A DNA stretch of 64,000 nucleotides from G963668655 sp963668655. GTDB taxonomy: Bacteria > Myxococcota_A > SURF-8. Each line of letters begins with the position of its first letter. The stretch's first letter is position 1. The position numbers and the translations under genes are program-made. Below, piece after piece: positions 53,445 to 62,523 of the stretch. The DNA lies in assembly GCA_963668655.2 (NCBI GenBank), contig CAXXPQ010000005.1:223302-287301 (forward strand), read 5' to 3'. Under the pieces are notes generated by a model. The model ran no database searches, had not been told where the DNA came from, and was given only the letters and a program-made list of their open reading frames with translations.

Positions 53445-54011
53445 TCAAGCGAAGAATCGTTCCCGGAAAACCTCCATCAAGATCATATCCACGTATTCTC
53501 CCTGAACGAAACGATGCTCCTTGTAACGTCCCACCTCCTGAAATCCCAGTTTTTCATAGGCCGCCTTGGCGCGAAGATTATGCCCGAAACAGGAAAGCAT
53601 CACCTTGCGGAGATTTCTGGAGGTGAATCCGTATTCCAGCAAGAGCCGCATGGCCTCGGTGCCCAACCCCTTGTTCCAACAGGATTTATCCCCGATGAAG
53701 ATCCCCGTTTGGGCGTGCAGATCCCGGGGATTGATCTGAAACAGGCTGGTGTTTCCGATCAGCCGCTGAGGGGCGTTCAGCCAGATCGCCAGATGAACCT
53801 GTTTTTCCCCCGGATCGGCGCTCATTTCCTCTAAAACGCTTTTCTCCCGTTCCACGGTAATGGGAACGTGATACATGAGGAGATCGGCCGTCTCGCGGTC
53901 GTTCAGCCAACGGGCATATTGCTCCGCATCCTGCATGCGTACGGGACAGAGCGTTACACGCTTTCCCTTGAGAAAGGGCATGGGAGCTTCGGGAGGTCGG
54001 GGTTCGTCCAT
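53445..54011 (-). CDS. GNAT-family N-acetyltransferase, RimJ/RimL-like
   Basis: A 188-aa GNAT protein. KRVTLCPVRMQDAEQYARWL is the family N-terminus, HLAIWLNAPQRLIGNTSLF and AQTGIFIGDKSCWNKGLGTE contain the acetyl-CoA pyrophosphate-binding loop (Q/R-x-x-G-x-G/A type: WNKGLGTEAM), and CFGHNLRAKAAYEKLGFQEV is motif B. The RimJ/L subgroup acetylates N-termini of ribosomal proteins or small molecules; substrate not predictable. The start is ATG 54011, six bases after AGGAG; the upstream in-frame ATG at 54050 has a weaker context. Transcribed on its own, convergent with nothing nearby. Confidence 0.88.
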   Translation of the reverse strand: MDEPRPPEAPMPFLKGKRVTLCPVRMQDAEQYARWLNDRETADLLMYHVPITVEREKSVLEEMSADPGEKQVHLAIWLNAPQRLIGNTSLFQINPRDLHAQTGIFIGDKSCWNKGLGTEAMRLLLEYGFTSRNLRKVMLSCFGHNLRAKAAYEKLGFQEVGRYKEHRFVQGEYVDMILMEVFRERFFA

Positions 54012-54324
54012 AAACTTCTCCTCTTTTAACACATCTTTGCACGTCGTCACGATAAGTTGCTCCTATTCGATCGCCGAAGGAAAAATAGCACGAAAAGCGA
54101 CCGGAAAAAAGCATCCCGGCATGATTTTTCGTTTCAGGACGATAATTCTCCCCGGTTCGTCGTTTTCCGCGAAACGCTGATTCCCCACGTTTCTTTACAA
54201 TTCGTTCACTGCGGCCAGGACGTGACCGGAAAACCCGTCACGAACTTGTAGGAAACCCTTGTGATACCCCCCTGGAAGTGTTAGGAATAGGCGTTCGGAT
54301 TCTAAACCACCATGGAGACAAGTC
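54012..54324. other. Intergenic region between the GNAT and aminoacylase genes
   Basis: About 313 bp between divergent genes. A possible plus-strand promoter is TTGTGA (54259-54264) with TAGGAA (54282-54287) 17 bp on, about 40 bp before the amidohydrolase ATG. No gene, RNA or repeat is otherwise visible. Confidence 0.35.
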
Positions 54325-56070
54325 ATGAGTTTCGATTATATCATTGAAGACGCCACCATTTACGACGGAACCGGGCGCGTCGCCTATCGGAACGATGTCG
54401 GCATCCTGGGCGATCGCATCGGAGCCATCGGCAATCTCTCCGCCGCACAGGCCGCCAAGCGAATTCCCGCCGGAAGCCGGGCGCTCTGCCCGGGTTTCGT
54501 GGACATTCACTCTCACGCGGACATGACGCTGCACCGGCCTGACCACCCCAAGTACCTGGAACCGCTGGTGCGCCAGGGCATCACGACGTTCGTCGGCGGC
54601 AACTGCGGCGTGAGCCTTGGGCCGATCTCGGACAAAAACGACGAACATCAGTTCACCTTCTACGAGTTCTTCATCGGGGAGGACCAGCGTCCGGTGGTCC
54701 GATGGAAGTCCTTCGGAGATCTCCTGGATCATTACGAAAGCCAGGGTTGCCTTTTGAACGCGGCCATGCTGGTGGGTCACGGAATTCTGCGCATGGACGC
54801 CATGGGCGACAGCATGCAGCGGGCTCTGCCTCACCACATCGAAACCATGAAAAAGAGCCTTTCGGCGGCGTTGGAGGAAGGCGCGGTGGGGCTCTCCACC
54901 GGCTTGCAGTATTTCCCGGGAAACATGAGCGATGACGAAGAGTTGACCGAACTGGCCAAGGTGGTTCACCAGTACAGCGGCGTCTTCACCTCCCATCTGC
55001 GCAGCTACAATTCCGACACCATCGGAAAGGCCGCCGACGAGATTATCGGCATCGGACGAAAGGCGGAAGTGCCGGTGCAGATGAGCCACCTTTTCTGGGT
55101 GCCCAATTTCCCCGAACCCCTGAATCGGATCAGCAAAGTGGCCATCAAGGGCTTGAGCTATCTTTACAACAAACATCCGTTCCCGCTGCCCATCGACTCC
55201 GGCGCTCGCCCGATCCTCGACAAGGTGGGCGACCTAGTGCGGCAGGGCTACCCCATCGGCATCGACGCCATGCCCACCACGGCCGGGTTCACGCATCTGA
55301 TCGCCTTTTTCCCGCCCTGGTCGCTCACCGGCGGCGGCGACGCCGTGAAACGCCGGGTGGCCGATCCGGTGGAACGACGCAAGATCCGGGAAAGCATCGA
55401 GAAAGGCGATTCCGCCTGGCCGCACCGGGGACCGAATTCCTGGTCCATGAATTTCTTCAAGGTCATGGGCTGGGACTGCGCCTTCGTAATGAGCGTAAAG
55501 TCCGAGAAGAATCGGCACCTTGTAGGAAAAACCTTCGTAGAGATCGGCGAGATGCAGGGCAAGCATCCCTTCGACGCGGCCTGCGATCTGCTTCTGGAGG
55601 AAGACGGAAAAGTGCTGATTTTCGAGACGGCCACCTATCCCGGCGACCCCATGATCGAGCTTTCCCTTTTGGGCACCCTGCTGGATCCCAACGTCAGCGT
55701 GGTGACCGACACCATCCTGCTGGGCTACGGCCGTCCGTCGCACCTGTTTTACGACTGTTTCCCGAAGTTTCTGGGGAATTATTCCAGGGAAGGCAGACAT
55801 ATCGATCTGGAAGAGGCCATCCGCAAATGCACTTCGCTGCCTGCGAAGCAGTTGCAGATCAAGGACCGCGGCGTGGTCCGGGAAGGGGCCTACGCCGACC
55901 TGGTGCTTTTCGATCCGCGCACCATCCGCACCAATTCCACGGAGTCCGATCCGGCGCATTTCCCAAGCGGCGTGGATTACGTCTTCATCAACGGAAAGGC
56001 GGTGCTGGATCCGGAGGGCTTCCATCCCGAACCGCGTCCCGGAAGGATTTTACGAAGAGGAGCCATGTAG
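54325..56070 (+). CDS. D-aminoacylase-like N-acyl-D-amino-acid amidohydrolase
   Basis: A 581-aa metal-dependent amidohydrolase. DYIIEDATIYDGTGRVAYRN and ALCPGFVDIHSHADMTLHR hold the HxH metal pair. GITTFVGGNCGVSLGP contains the Cys that bridges or coordinates metal in D-aminoacylases. Later segments are GALEEGAVGLSTGLQYFPG-like (AALEEGAVGLSTGLQYFPGN), VFTSHLRSYNSD and VPVQMSHLFWV. C-terminal GVDYVFINGKAVLD closes the small beta domain. The family releases D-amino acids from N-acyl forms or removes acyl groups from other substrates. GGAGA precedes the ATG. Followed by a bidirectional terminator. Confidence 0.9.
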   Translation: MSFDYIIEDATIYDGTGRVAYRNDVGILGDRIGAIGNLSAAQAAKRIPAGSRALCPGFVDIHSHADMTLHRPDHPKYLEPLVRQGITTFVGGNCGVSLGPISDKNDEHQFTFYEFFIGEDQRPVVRWKSFGDLLDHYESQGCLLNAAMLVGHGILRMDAMGDSMQRALPHHIETMKKSLSAALEEGAVGLSTGLQYFPGNMSDDEELTELAKVVHQYSGVFTSHLRSYNSDTIGKAADEIIGIGRKAEVPVQMSHLFWVPNFPEPLNRISKVAIKGLSYLYNKHPFPLPIDSGARPILDKVGDLVRQGYPIGIDAMPTTAGFTHLIAFFPPWSLTGGGDAVKRRVADPVERRKIRESIEKGDSAWPHRGPNSWSMNFFKVMGWDCAFVMSVKSEKNRHLVGKTFVEIGEMQGKHPFDAACDLLLEEDGKVLIFETATYPGDPMIELSLLGTLLDPNVSVVTDTILLGYGRPSHLFYDCFPKFLGNYSREGRHIDLEEAIRKCTSLPAKQLQIKDRGVVREGAYADLVLFDPRTIRTNSTESDPAHFPSGVDYVFINGKAVLDPEGFHPEPRPGRILRRGAM

Positions 56071-56082
56071 GCGAATTCAAAG

Positions 56083-56125
56083 AAAAAAATCCCACAAGCC
56101 GCCCGAGCCCGTGGGATTTTGTCTT
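56083..56125. terminator. Bidirectional terminator between convergent genes
   Basis: AAAATCCCAC (56086-56095) pairs with GTGGGATTTT (56111-56120) across a 15-nt loop. A-rich sequence precedes and T-rich sequence follows, so it can end both the aminoacylase transcript and the large minus-strand repeat gene. Confidence 0.85.
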
Positions 56126-56140
56126 TGTTTCCCGATTCTT

Positions 56141-59100
56141 CTACCGTCGAGACCAAAACGGAAGACATTGCGCGTTGGCGCAGGACATCACCTTCAGACT
56201 GGACGTAGTCTCGTCGTAATACGTTATGATCGGCCTTCCGTCCGGGCGTACGGTAACGGCCGGATAGTAGCCCGTGGATCCGACCGTATCCAGTTTGCGC
56301 CTGGAAAACGATGAACAATCCGCACTCTGGCAGGCGATAAATCCCAGATCGTTATCGCTGTCGTGATAAACCACCACCGGATTTCCATTCGACCCGTAGG
56401 CAATAGCCGTATCGGTTTCCGTAAGCTGATCGGAACCCACTTCGGTCGTGATTTTTGCGCCCTCGCACAAAGCATCCTGGCACATCATGACCGTGGCGTT
56501 ATTCGTTTCCGGGACGAAAGCCATGATGGGGTATCCGTCCTTGGAGATCGTGGATGAAATGGACGTGACGAGCATGGTTGTGCCGTACTGCCGATTGTAG
56601 AACGTCGAGCAAATGACATCCTCGCAGTGATAGATCGCCATTATATAGCCACCTTCGTCCGCCTGGAAGGCGATGATGGGCAGGCCGTCCATGCCGATGG
56701 AAATCGTGGAAGAACCATCGGTGGCGAAGCAGGACGTTCCGTCCCAAACCTCCACGGAAATTCCGGTCAAACAGGCCATATCCGTACAGTGTACGACATA
56801 CTGCTGATTGCTGGAATAGGAGATGATGGGCAGTCCGTCGATACCGATGGCCATGGAAAGGTTGGGCCAGTTGTCCAACAGGCCGCCGATGTGACCGACG
56901 GAGGAATCCGTGTGATTTTCGCACGTCATGTCCGTACACTTGATGACGTAGACATCATCCGTACGGTAAGCGACGATGGGCAGGCCGTCCGCACCGATGG
57001 CAAGATCCATGGCGTCCGGTGCAATATCAGCGGCGATCCCCGTTGAAGTGAATGTGGTGCAATTCATATCATTGCATTTCACCAGCCTCAGCCTTGTGGT
57101 TACGGTCTGCTTGTACGCCAGAATAACCGGCAACCCGTCGGAACCTATTGTAATTTTGCTTTTCTGATGTCCTCCCGTATACAAGACCGTCACCTCGTTT
57201 ACCCCCGGCACCTGATGCGGCAGGATCCCTTCACCTTCCTTGTCGTCGCTGCATTCCCAGGAGGAGCCGTTGTAGCGTGGGATCTGATCGCCGGAGCAGG
57301 AAAGCGCTCCCAGGCTGTCTTCATCCGTATCCATGTCGCAACCCCAGACGCCACTGACGAATTTCGGGATGTACCCTTCCCCGCAACTCAGGGACGCCAA
57401 AGTGTCGGTATCCTGATCCGCTTCGCAGTTCCAGCCCATGCCGATGCTGTATTTCGGAATCTCTCCCTCCGAACAGCTAAGACCGGCCAGGGTGTCGCTG
57501 TCCGTATCCATGTCGCAACCCCAGACGCCGCTGACGAATTTCGGGATGTACCCTTCCCCGCAACTCAGGGACGCCAAAGTGTCGGTATCCTGATCCGCTT
57601 CGCAGTTCCAGCCCATGCCGATGCTGTATTTCGGAATTTCTCCATTTGAACAGCTAAGACCGGCCAGGGTGTCGCTGTCCGTATCCATGTCGCAACCCCA
57701 GACGCCGCTGACGAATTTCGGGATGTACCCTTCCCCGCAACTCAGGGACGCCAAAGTATCGCTGTCCTGATCCGTTCCGCAGACCCAGCCGTTGCCATCG
57801 TGGGAAAGAATCGCACCCGATCCACAGGAAATGCCCGCCAGGGTATCGGTGTTCTGGTCCGGCTCGCAGTTCCAGCCCATGCCGATGCTGTATTTCGGAA
57901 TCTCTCCCTCCGAACAGCTAAGGCCGGCCAGGGTGTCGCTGTCCGTATCCATGTCGCAACCCCAGACGCCGCTGACGAATTTCGGGATGTATCCTTCCCC
58001 GCAACTCAGGGACGCCAAAGTGTCGCTGTCCTGGTCCGCTTCGCAGTTCCAGCCCGTACCGATGCTGTATTTCGGAATTTCTCCATTTGAACAGCTAAGA
58101 CCGGCCAGGGTGTCGCTGTCCGTATCCATGTCGCAACCCCAGACGCCGCTGACGAATTTCGGGATGTATCCTTCCCCGCAACTCAGGGACGCCAAAGTGT
58201 CGCTGTCCTGGTCCGCTTCGCAGTTCCAGCCCGTACCGATGCTGTATTTCGGAATTTCTCCATTTGAACAGCTAAGACCGGCCAGGGTGTCGCTGTCCGT
58301 ATCCATGTCGCAACCCCAGACGCCGCTGACGAATTTCGGGATGTACCCTTCCCCGCAACTCAGGGACGCCAAAGTGTCACTGTCCTGGTCCAGATCGCAG
58401 TGCCAGACGCCTCCCGAATATTTCACCACCGCGCCCTCGGTGCAGCTTAGCGCCGCCAGGGTATCCCCGTTCAGATCGGTGTCGCAAGCCCAGAGACCGG
58501 CAGAGATTTTCGGGATTTCTCCCTCCGCGCAGCTGAGCGCCATCAGCGTGTCATCATTTAAGTCGTCTCCGCATTCCCAGGTTGCTCCGTTGAATTTGGC
58601 CACCTGACTGGTGGAACAGGGCAGGCTTCGCAGGTCCGTCTCCTCGCAAGTCCAGATCGAGGAAGCCTCGTTCCAACGGGCGATCTGTCCATCCAGACAA
58701 CCCAGTTTCGACATCGTGTCCTCATCGACGCTGCACAAAAAGCCGTTGCCGTCGTGTTTGATGATATCGCCGTTCGAGCAACCCAGGTCGCCCAGCGGAT
58801 CGGTTTCTTCCGCGCACATCCACGTGGAGGCTCCCCGGCGGGCGATCTGGCCGTCCAGGCAACCCAAGTGGGACAAGGTGTCCGCGTCGTCGCCGCACGA
58901 GAAGCCGGATCCATCGTGCTTGGGAATCTGGCCGTTGGAGCAACCGAGATTCACGAGCGCGTCGCTTTCGTTCGAGCACATCCATTCGGATGTTCCCCGG
59001 CGGATGATCTGACCATCCATGCAACCATTGTCGGCCAGATCCTCGAAGAGCAGCGTGTTGTTCTCCACTTTCAGCGTATTGACGCTGCTTCCGCCCAATT

Positions 59101-61285
59101 CATCGACACCCACGACCCCCGTGCCCAACTGAAGATTATCGTACGTGCCGGTCACGTCCCCTGCGAAGGAGGTGGAGACGAGCAGGTCGTCCGAGCCGTC
59201 CGGATCGCCGGTATTGGTGATGACGCCAGCCGTGATGGATATCCCCGTACCGGCGGTATAGATCGTATCCACATCCGGCTGGCATTCCCACGCTCCCGAA
59301 GCCTGGTTCCACTTCAGAACTTCGCCGTCCATACAGCCCGACAGCAGCCCGATCTCCGTGCCGTCGAATTCCAATCCCATATTCACCTTGGCGGAATACG
59401 TCGCCCCGGGCGATCCGACGACATCCTCCGCACATTCCCAGTGATCCGTATTATATTTCAGCACCTGATTGTCCAGGCAACTTAGCGCCGCGAAGCTGTC
59501 CGTATCCGTGTCCGTATCCACATCCGGTTGACACTCCCACGCTCCGAAAGCCTGGTTCCATTTCAGGACTTCACCGTCCATGCAGCCCGACAGCAGCCCG
59601 ATCTCCGTGCCATCGAATTCCAATCCCATATTCACCTTGGCGGAATACGTCGCCCCGGGCGATCCGACGACATCCTCCGCACATTCCCAGTGATCCGTAT
59701 TAAATTTCAGCACCTGATTGTCCAGGCAATTTAGCGCCGCGAAGCTGTCCGTATCCGTGTCCAGATCTTCCTCGCAGCGCCATACGCCGCCGACGAGTTT
59801 CGCGATCTGATTTTCCGAACAGCTCAGCGTCCCCAGAGCGTCCGTATTCTCATCCGCCTCGCAGAGCCACATCCCGGCGACCCACTTGAGCACCTGGCCT
59901 TCCGAACAGGTCAGAGCCGCCAGCGAGTCCGTGTCCGTATCTACATCCGGTTGACACTCCCACGCTCCGAAAGCCTGGTTCCATTTCAGGATTTCGCCGT
60001 CCATGCAGCCCGACAGCAGCCCGATCTCCGTGCCGTCGAATTCCAATCCCATATTCACCTTGGCGGAATACGTCTCCCCAGGTGAACCGACGACATCCTC
60101 GGCGCAGATCCAGTGATCCGTGTCGTATTTCAGGATCTGGTTGTCCAGGCAACTTAGCGCCGCGAAGCTGTCCGTATCCGTGTCCAAATCCGCTTCGCAA
60201 GTCCATACGCCGCCGACCATTTTCGGAATCTGGCCGTCCGTGCAGGCCAGATCCGCCAGGGCGTCCGTATTCGTGTCCGTGTCCAGGTCTTCCTCGCAAA
60301 CCCACACGCCGCCCACGAATTTCGGCACCTGGTTTTCCGTACAGCCGAGATCCGCCAGAGTATCGGTGTTTACGGTTTCCTCGTCCGAACATGTCCAGCC
60401 GTCGGCATTGCGCCGCAGAATCTGTCCCTCGGTGCATGCCATGGTCAGGGAAATATCGCTTCCCTCGATCTGCAAACCGCTGTCGTTTCCGGCGATCAGG
60501 CTGTCTCCCGATGCTCCGACTTCATCCGGCGCGCACTCCCAACGGCTGTCGTTCTGGTTCCACTTGGCCACTTCGCCGCCCGCACAGGCCAGATCCGCCA
60601 GGGTGTCGGCGCTTCCTCCGACAACGGAGCATTCCCAGTTGGATCCGTTCCAGAGCAGGCCTTCCCCGGCGTTGCAGCTCGTCACCAGCCCGATGGTCTC
60701 GCCGTCGAACTCCAGACCCATTCCGGCGCGCGCCGAATACGTAGTGTCCTGGTCATTCAACACCGTATCCGGGACGTTCGCGATGTCTTCCCAATCGTGC
60801 GTATGTTCGGCCTCGGCGAAATCGGCGGCCGAATGTCCTTCCAGAAGGTCCGCGTTCGCGGCCTGCAGGGCGTAGGGAACGGAGGTCAGTTTCAGTTGCG
60901 TGGGCAGCACATAAGGCTCTCCGTCCTCGTCCTCCAGGGAGACTTCCAGATAAAGCTCCGTCCCGGTCTGTTCGACCAGCACCACCGCCAGGGCGTCCGG
61001 CGTTTCCGTGCCGCTCGTTCCCAGCTCGATGGAAAACCATCCGCCCTCCACCGCGACGTTCTCGAAGATCTCGCTCCAGAGTTCCGCGCTGTCGTCTTCG
61101 GCGTCGATCAGCCGGACCGTGATCGGACCTTCATAGGAAAAGGCTTCATCGCCGTCTTCCTCCAGAATCCGCGCGGAAAGCCGCACCGTATCCGGCATGG
61201 CGGCAAGAGCGCTTTGCATCGACAGAAGCAAGGCGGCGAGAATGATAAAGATCGAACGCGAACGGGCACATCGGATCATACGCAT
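56141..61285 (-). CDS. 1714-residue secreted repeat protein with C-terminal seven-repeat propeller-like domain
   Basis: A Sec signal peptide (RSIFIILAALLLSMQSALAA) is followed by a domain of about 130 residues (MPDTVRLSARILEEDGDEAF, with the LTSVPYALQAANA segment common in bacterial tail-fibre-like surface proteins). Then come more than 30 Cys-containing modules of about 29-30 residues, of the form DTLASLSCGEGYIPKFVSG-VWGC. A small segment near the middle (TAGTGISITAGVITNTGDPD) interrupts them. The last 330 residues have seven repeats, each with a DGLPIIAY-like strand and ending in a Cys-x4-Cys pair, which suggests a disulfide-stapled seven-bladed beta-propeller. ATG 61285 has CAGGAG six bases before; the open upstream frame to 62326 overlaps the lipoprotein gene and is rejected. 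Probably a surface adhesin-like protein; function unproven. Confidence 0.82.
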   Translation of the reverse strand: MRMIRCARSRSIFIILAALLLSMQSALAAMPDTVRLSARILEEDGDEAFSYEGPITVRLIDAEDDSAELWSEIFENVAVEGGWFSIELGTSGTETPDALAVVLVEQTGTELYLEVSLEDEDGEPYVLPTQLKLTSVPYALQAANADLLEGHSAADFAEAEHTHDWEDIANVPDTVLNDQDTTYSARAGMGLEFDGETIGLVTSCNAGEGLLWNGSNWECSVVGGSADTLADLACAGGEVAKWNQNDSRWECAPDEVGASGDSLIAGNDSGLQIEGSDISLTMACTEGQILRRNADGWTCSDEETVNTDTLADLGCTENQVPKFVGGVWVCEEDLDTDTNTDALADLACTDGQIPKMVGGVWTCEADLDTDTDSFAALSCLDNQILKYDTDHWICAEDVVGSPGETYSAKVNMGLEFDGTEIGLLSGCMDGEILKWNQAFGAWECQPDVDTDTDSLAALTCSEGQVLKWVAGMWLCEADENTDALGTLSCSENQIAKLVGGVWRCEEDLDTDTDSFAALNCLDNQVLKFNTDHWECAEDVVGSPGATYSAKVNMGLEFDGTEIGLLSGCMDGEVLKWNQAFGAWECQPDVDTDTDTDSFAALSCLDNQVLKYNTDHWECAEDVVGSPGATYSAKVNMGLEFDGTEIGLLSGCMDGEVLKWNQASGAWECQPDVDTIYTAGTGISITAGVITNTGDPDGSDDLLVSTSFAGDVTGTYDNLQLGTGVVGVDELGGSSVNTLKVENNTLLFEDLADNGCMDGQIIRRGTSEWMCSNESDALVNLGCSNGQIPKHDGSGFSCGDDADTLSHLGCLDGQIARRGASTWMCAEETDPLGDLGCSNGDIIKHDGNGFLCSVDEDTMSKLGCLDGQIARWNEASSIWTCEETDLRSLPCSTSQVAKFNGATWECGDDLNDDTLMALSCAEGEIPKISAGLWACDTDLNGDTLAALSCTEGAVVKYSGGVWHCDLDQDSDTLASLSCGEGYIPKFVSGVWGCDMDTDSDTLAGLSCSNGEIPKYSIGTGWNCEADQDSDTLASLSCGEGYIPKFVSGVWGCDMDTDSDTLAGLSCSNGEIPKYSIGTGWNCEADQDSDTLASLSCGEGYIPKFVSGVWGCDMDTDSDTLAGLSCSEGEIPKYSIGMGWNCEPDQNTDTLAGISCGSGAILSHDGNGWVCGTDQDSDTLASLSCGEGYIPKFVSGVWGCDMDTDSDTLAGLSCSNGEIPKYSIGMGWNCEADQDTDTLASLSCGEGYIPKFVSGVWGCDMDTDSDTLAGLSCSEGEIPKYSIGMGWNCEADQDTDTLASLSCGEGYIPKFVSGVWGCDMDTDEDSLGALSCSGDQIPRYNGSSWECSDDKEGEGILPHQVPGVNEVTVLYTGGHQKSKITIGSDGLPVILAYKQTVTTRLRLVKCNDMNCTTFTSTGIAADIAPDAMDLAIGADGLPIVAYRTDDVYVIKCTDMTCENHTDSSVGHIGGLLDNWPNLSMAIGIDGLPIISYSSNQQYVVHCTDMACLTGISVEVWDGTSCFATDGSSTISIGMDGLPIIAFQADEGGYIMAIYHCEDVICSTFYNRQYGTTMLVTSISSTISKDGYPIMAFVPETNNATVMMCQDALCEGAKITTEVGSDQLTETDTAIAYGSNGNPVVVYHDSDNDLGFIACQSADCSSFSRRKLDTVGSTGYYPAVTVRPDGRPIITYYDETTSSLKVMSCANAQCLPFWSRR
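57332..58400 (-). repeat. 177-bp higher-order tandem repeat inside the large repeat gene
   Basis: A recurring landmark (ATGTCGCAACCCCAGACGCC on the plus strand) occurs at about 57332, 57509, 57686, 57950, 58127 and 58304, that is at 177-bp steps with one 264-bp step. Each unit encodes two different Cys modules (29 and 30 residues). Copies are nearly identical in DNA, indicating recent expansion. Confidence 0.9.
59271..60190 (-). repeat. 249-bp repeat family inside the large repeat gene
   Basis: A second repeat type, with landmark ACATCCGG, starts at 59271, 59520 and 59943 (steps of 249 and 423 bp). Each copy encodes a compound module of about 83 residues containing NMGLEFDGTEIGLLSGCMDG. The copies differ at only a few bases. 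Confidence 0.85.
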
Positions 61286-61299
61286 GGGATTCTCCTGCT

Positions 61300-62391
61300 T
61301 TACGGCTGTTTCAAGCCATCCGAAAACGGGGTCACGGTCAAAACGTGAATCTGTTTGCCTTCCTTTCCAATCGCGGCCGGAAGGGTTCTCGCGGGAAGCA
61401 TTTTCAAGGGTCCGGACGGAAGGTCCGGATCCGCATCGGGATCGGGATCGGGATCGACATCCTCGTCTCCGTCCGGAATTTCGTCCACCACCTCCACGGC
61501 CCAGCTGCGATAAGCTCCCACCCGGCCGGCCGTGGTTTTCAGGGCGTACAGAAACACCAGAAGATCGCCCGCCTCCAGCCCTTCGGTGGCCAGGTGGCCG
61601 GTGATGGTCATCGCCCATCCGCTCGCGGCGGCCGATAAAACGCCTCTGATTTCGTAATAGGCGTCGTTGAGGGGAGTGGTCAGGATCGCCGCCACGACCT
61701 CTTCGGTGCGCGCGAAATCGGAATACAGCTTTACGGAAAATGCGTCTCCGCGCCGCAGTTGCGACGGCGCCTCGATCTCCTGAATCTGGGGCGCGTCCTC
61801 GGATTCGCTGCCCTCCGGACGGCCGCTTTCGTGGAAGGTGTTGTCGTTGCTGACGCTCACCGCGATGATCGGCGACTCGACATCCTGGGGCGTTTCCCGG
61901 CTGATCTCGAATCCCACGGGACGATAACGGCCCGTAAGCCCGGCGGAAGTTTGCAGGGCGTATTCCACGTCGAATGCCTTTTCCAACAGGAGCGGGTCGT
62001 TCCGCAGCGTACCGGCCAGCACCATCAGTCCATCCACGAGGTAAGCCGGGGAAACGACGATGTACTTTTTCGCTCCGAGGATGTGGATGATGGCCTTGTC
62101 CACCTTTTGCTCTTCGGCGTAATCGCTGGTCAGTTCCACGGCGAAATCCGCTCCCAGGCGATATTGCTCCGGCGACTCCACGGAGGAAATCTGCGGCGCG
62201 GCGTCCGAATCCGACGCCTTCGGCGGATCGCCTTCCTTGACCGTACCGCCTTCGAAATCCAGGGCGTCGGTCAGACGATCTTCCAGGGATTGGGTAATAT
62301 CTTCCTTCTTGCTCTTTTTGGAACATCCGGAAAAATGCACGGCGATCAGCGCCAGGAAGAGGAAAAACGCGGAACGAAGGATTGTTCGCAT
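61300..62391 (-). CDS. Lipoprotein with internally duplicated domain
   Basis: A 363-aa lipoprotein (Cys23, lipobox HFSGC), starting at ATG 62391 with AAGG upstream. Two homologous domains of about 105 residues follow an acidic linker. The first begins APQISSVESPEQYRLGADFA and the second APQIQEIEAPSQLRRGDAF. Both continue with DVEYALQTSAGLTGRYRP- and LVFLYALKTTAGRVGAYRS-like strands. A DPD-rich linker and a short hydrophobic tail end the protein. It lies 14 bp upstream of the 1714-residue gene and is almost certainly cotranscribed. Function unknown; a binding or anchoring partner is plausible. Confidence 0.78.
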   Translation of the reverse strand: MRTILRSAFFLFLALIAVHFSGCSKKSKKEDITQSLEDRLTDALDFEGGTVKEGDPPKASDSDAAPQISSVESPEQYRLGADFAVELTSDYAEEQKVDKAIIHILGAKKYIVVSPAYLVDGLMVLAGTLRNDPLLLEKAFDVEYALQTSAGLTGRYRPVGFEISRETPQDVESPIIAVSVSNDNTFHESGRPEGSESEDAPQIQEIEAPSQLRRGDAFSVKLYSDFARTEEVVAAILTTPLNDAYYEIRGVLSAAASGWAMTITGHLATEGLEAGDLLVFLYALKTTAGRVGAYRSWAVEVVDEIPDGDEDVDPDPDPDADPDLPSGPLKMLPARTLPAAIGKEGKQIHVLTVTPFSDGLKQP

Positions 62392-62523
62392 GAGATTCGC
62401 CTTTTTCAAACGAAACCGATAAGAGAAGCGCCTTCTCTGTCGAAGTGTTTTTATTATCGGCCTACTATCCTAAATTGTTACAGGGATTACAAGTAATTTC
62501 CTGAATCGGTGAGACGGGAAAGG

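Noticed and set aside
57332..58400. Regular repeats as a possible CRISPR array
   Set aside because: The 177-bp period, continuous open frame and coding of Cys modules exclude a CRISPR array; no cas gene is present.
56141..61285. Giant repeat gene as a phage tail fibre
   Set aside because: It has a Sec signal peptide and a propeller-like end, and no phage structural, lysis or integrase gene is nearby.
61286..62326. Upstream in-frame extension of the giant repeat gene
   Set aside because: It would overlap the lipoprotein gene in another frame. The signal peptide and CAGGAG binding site fix the start at 61285.
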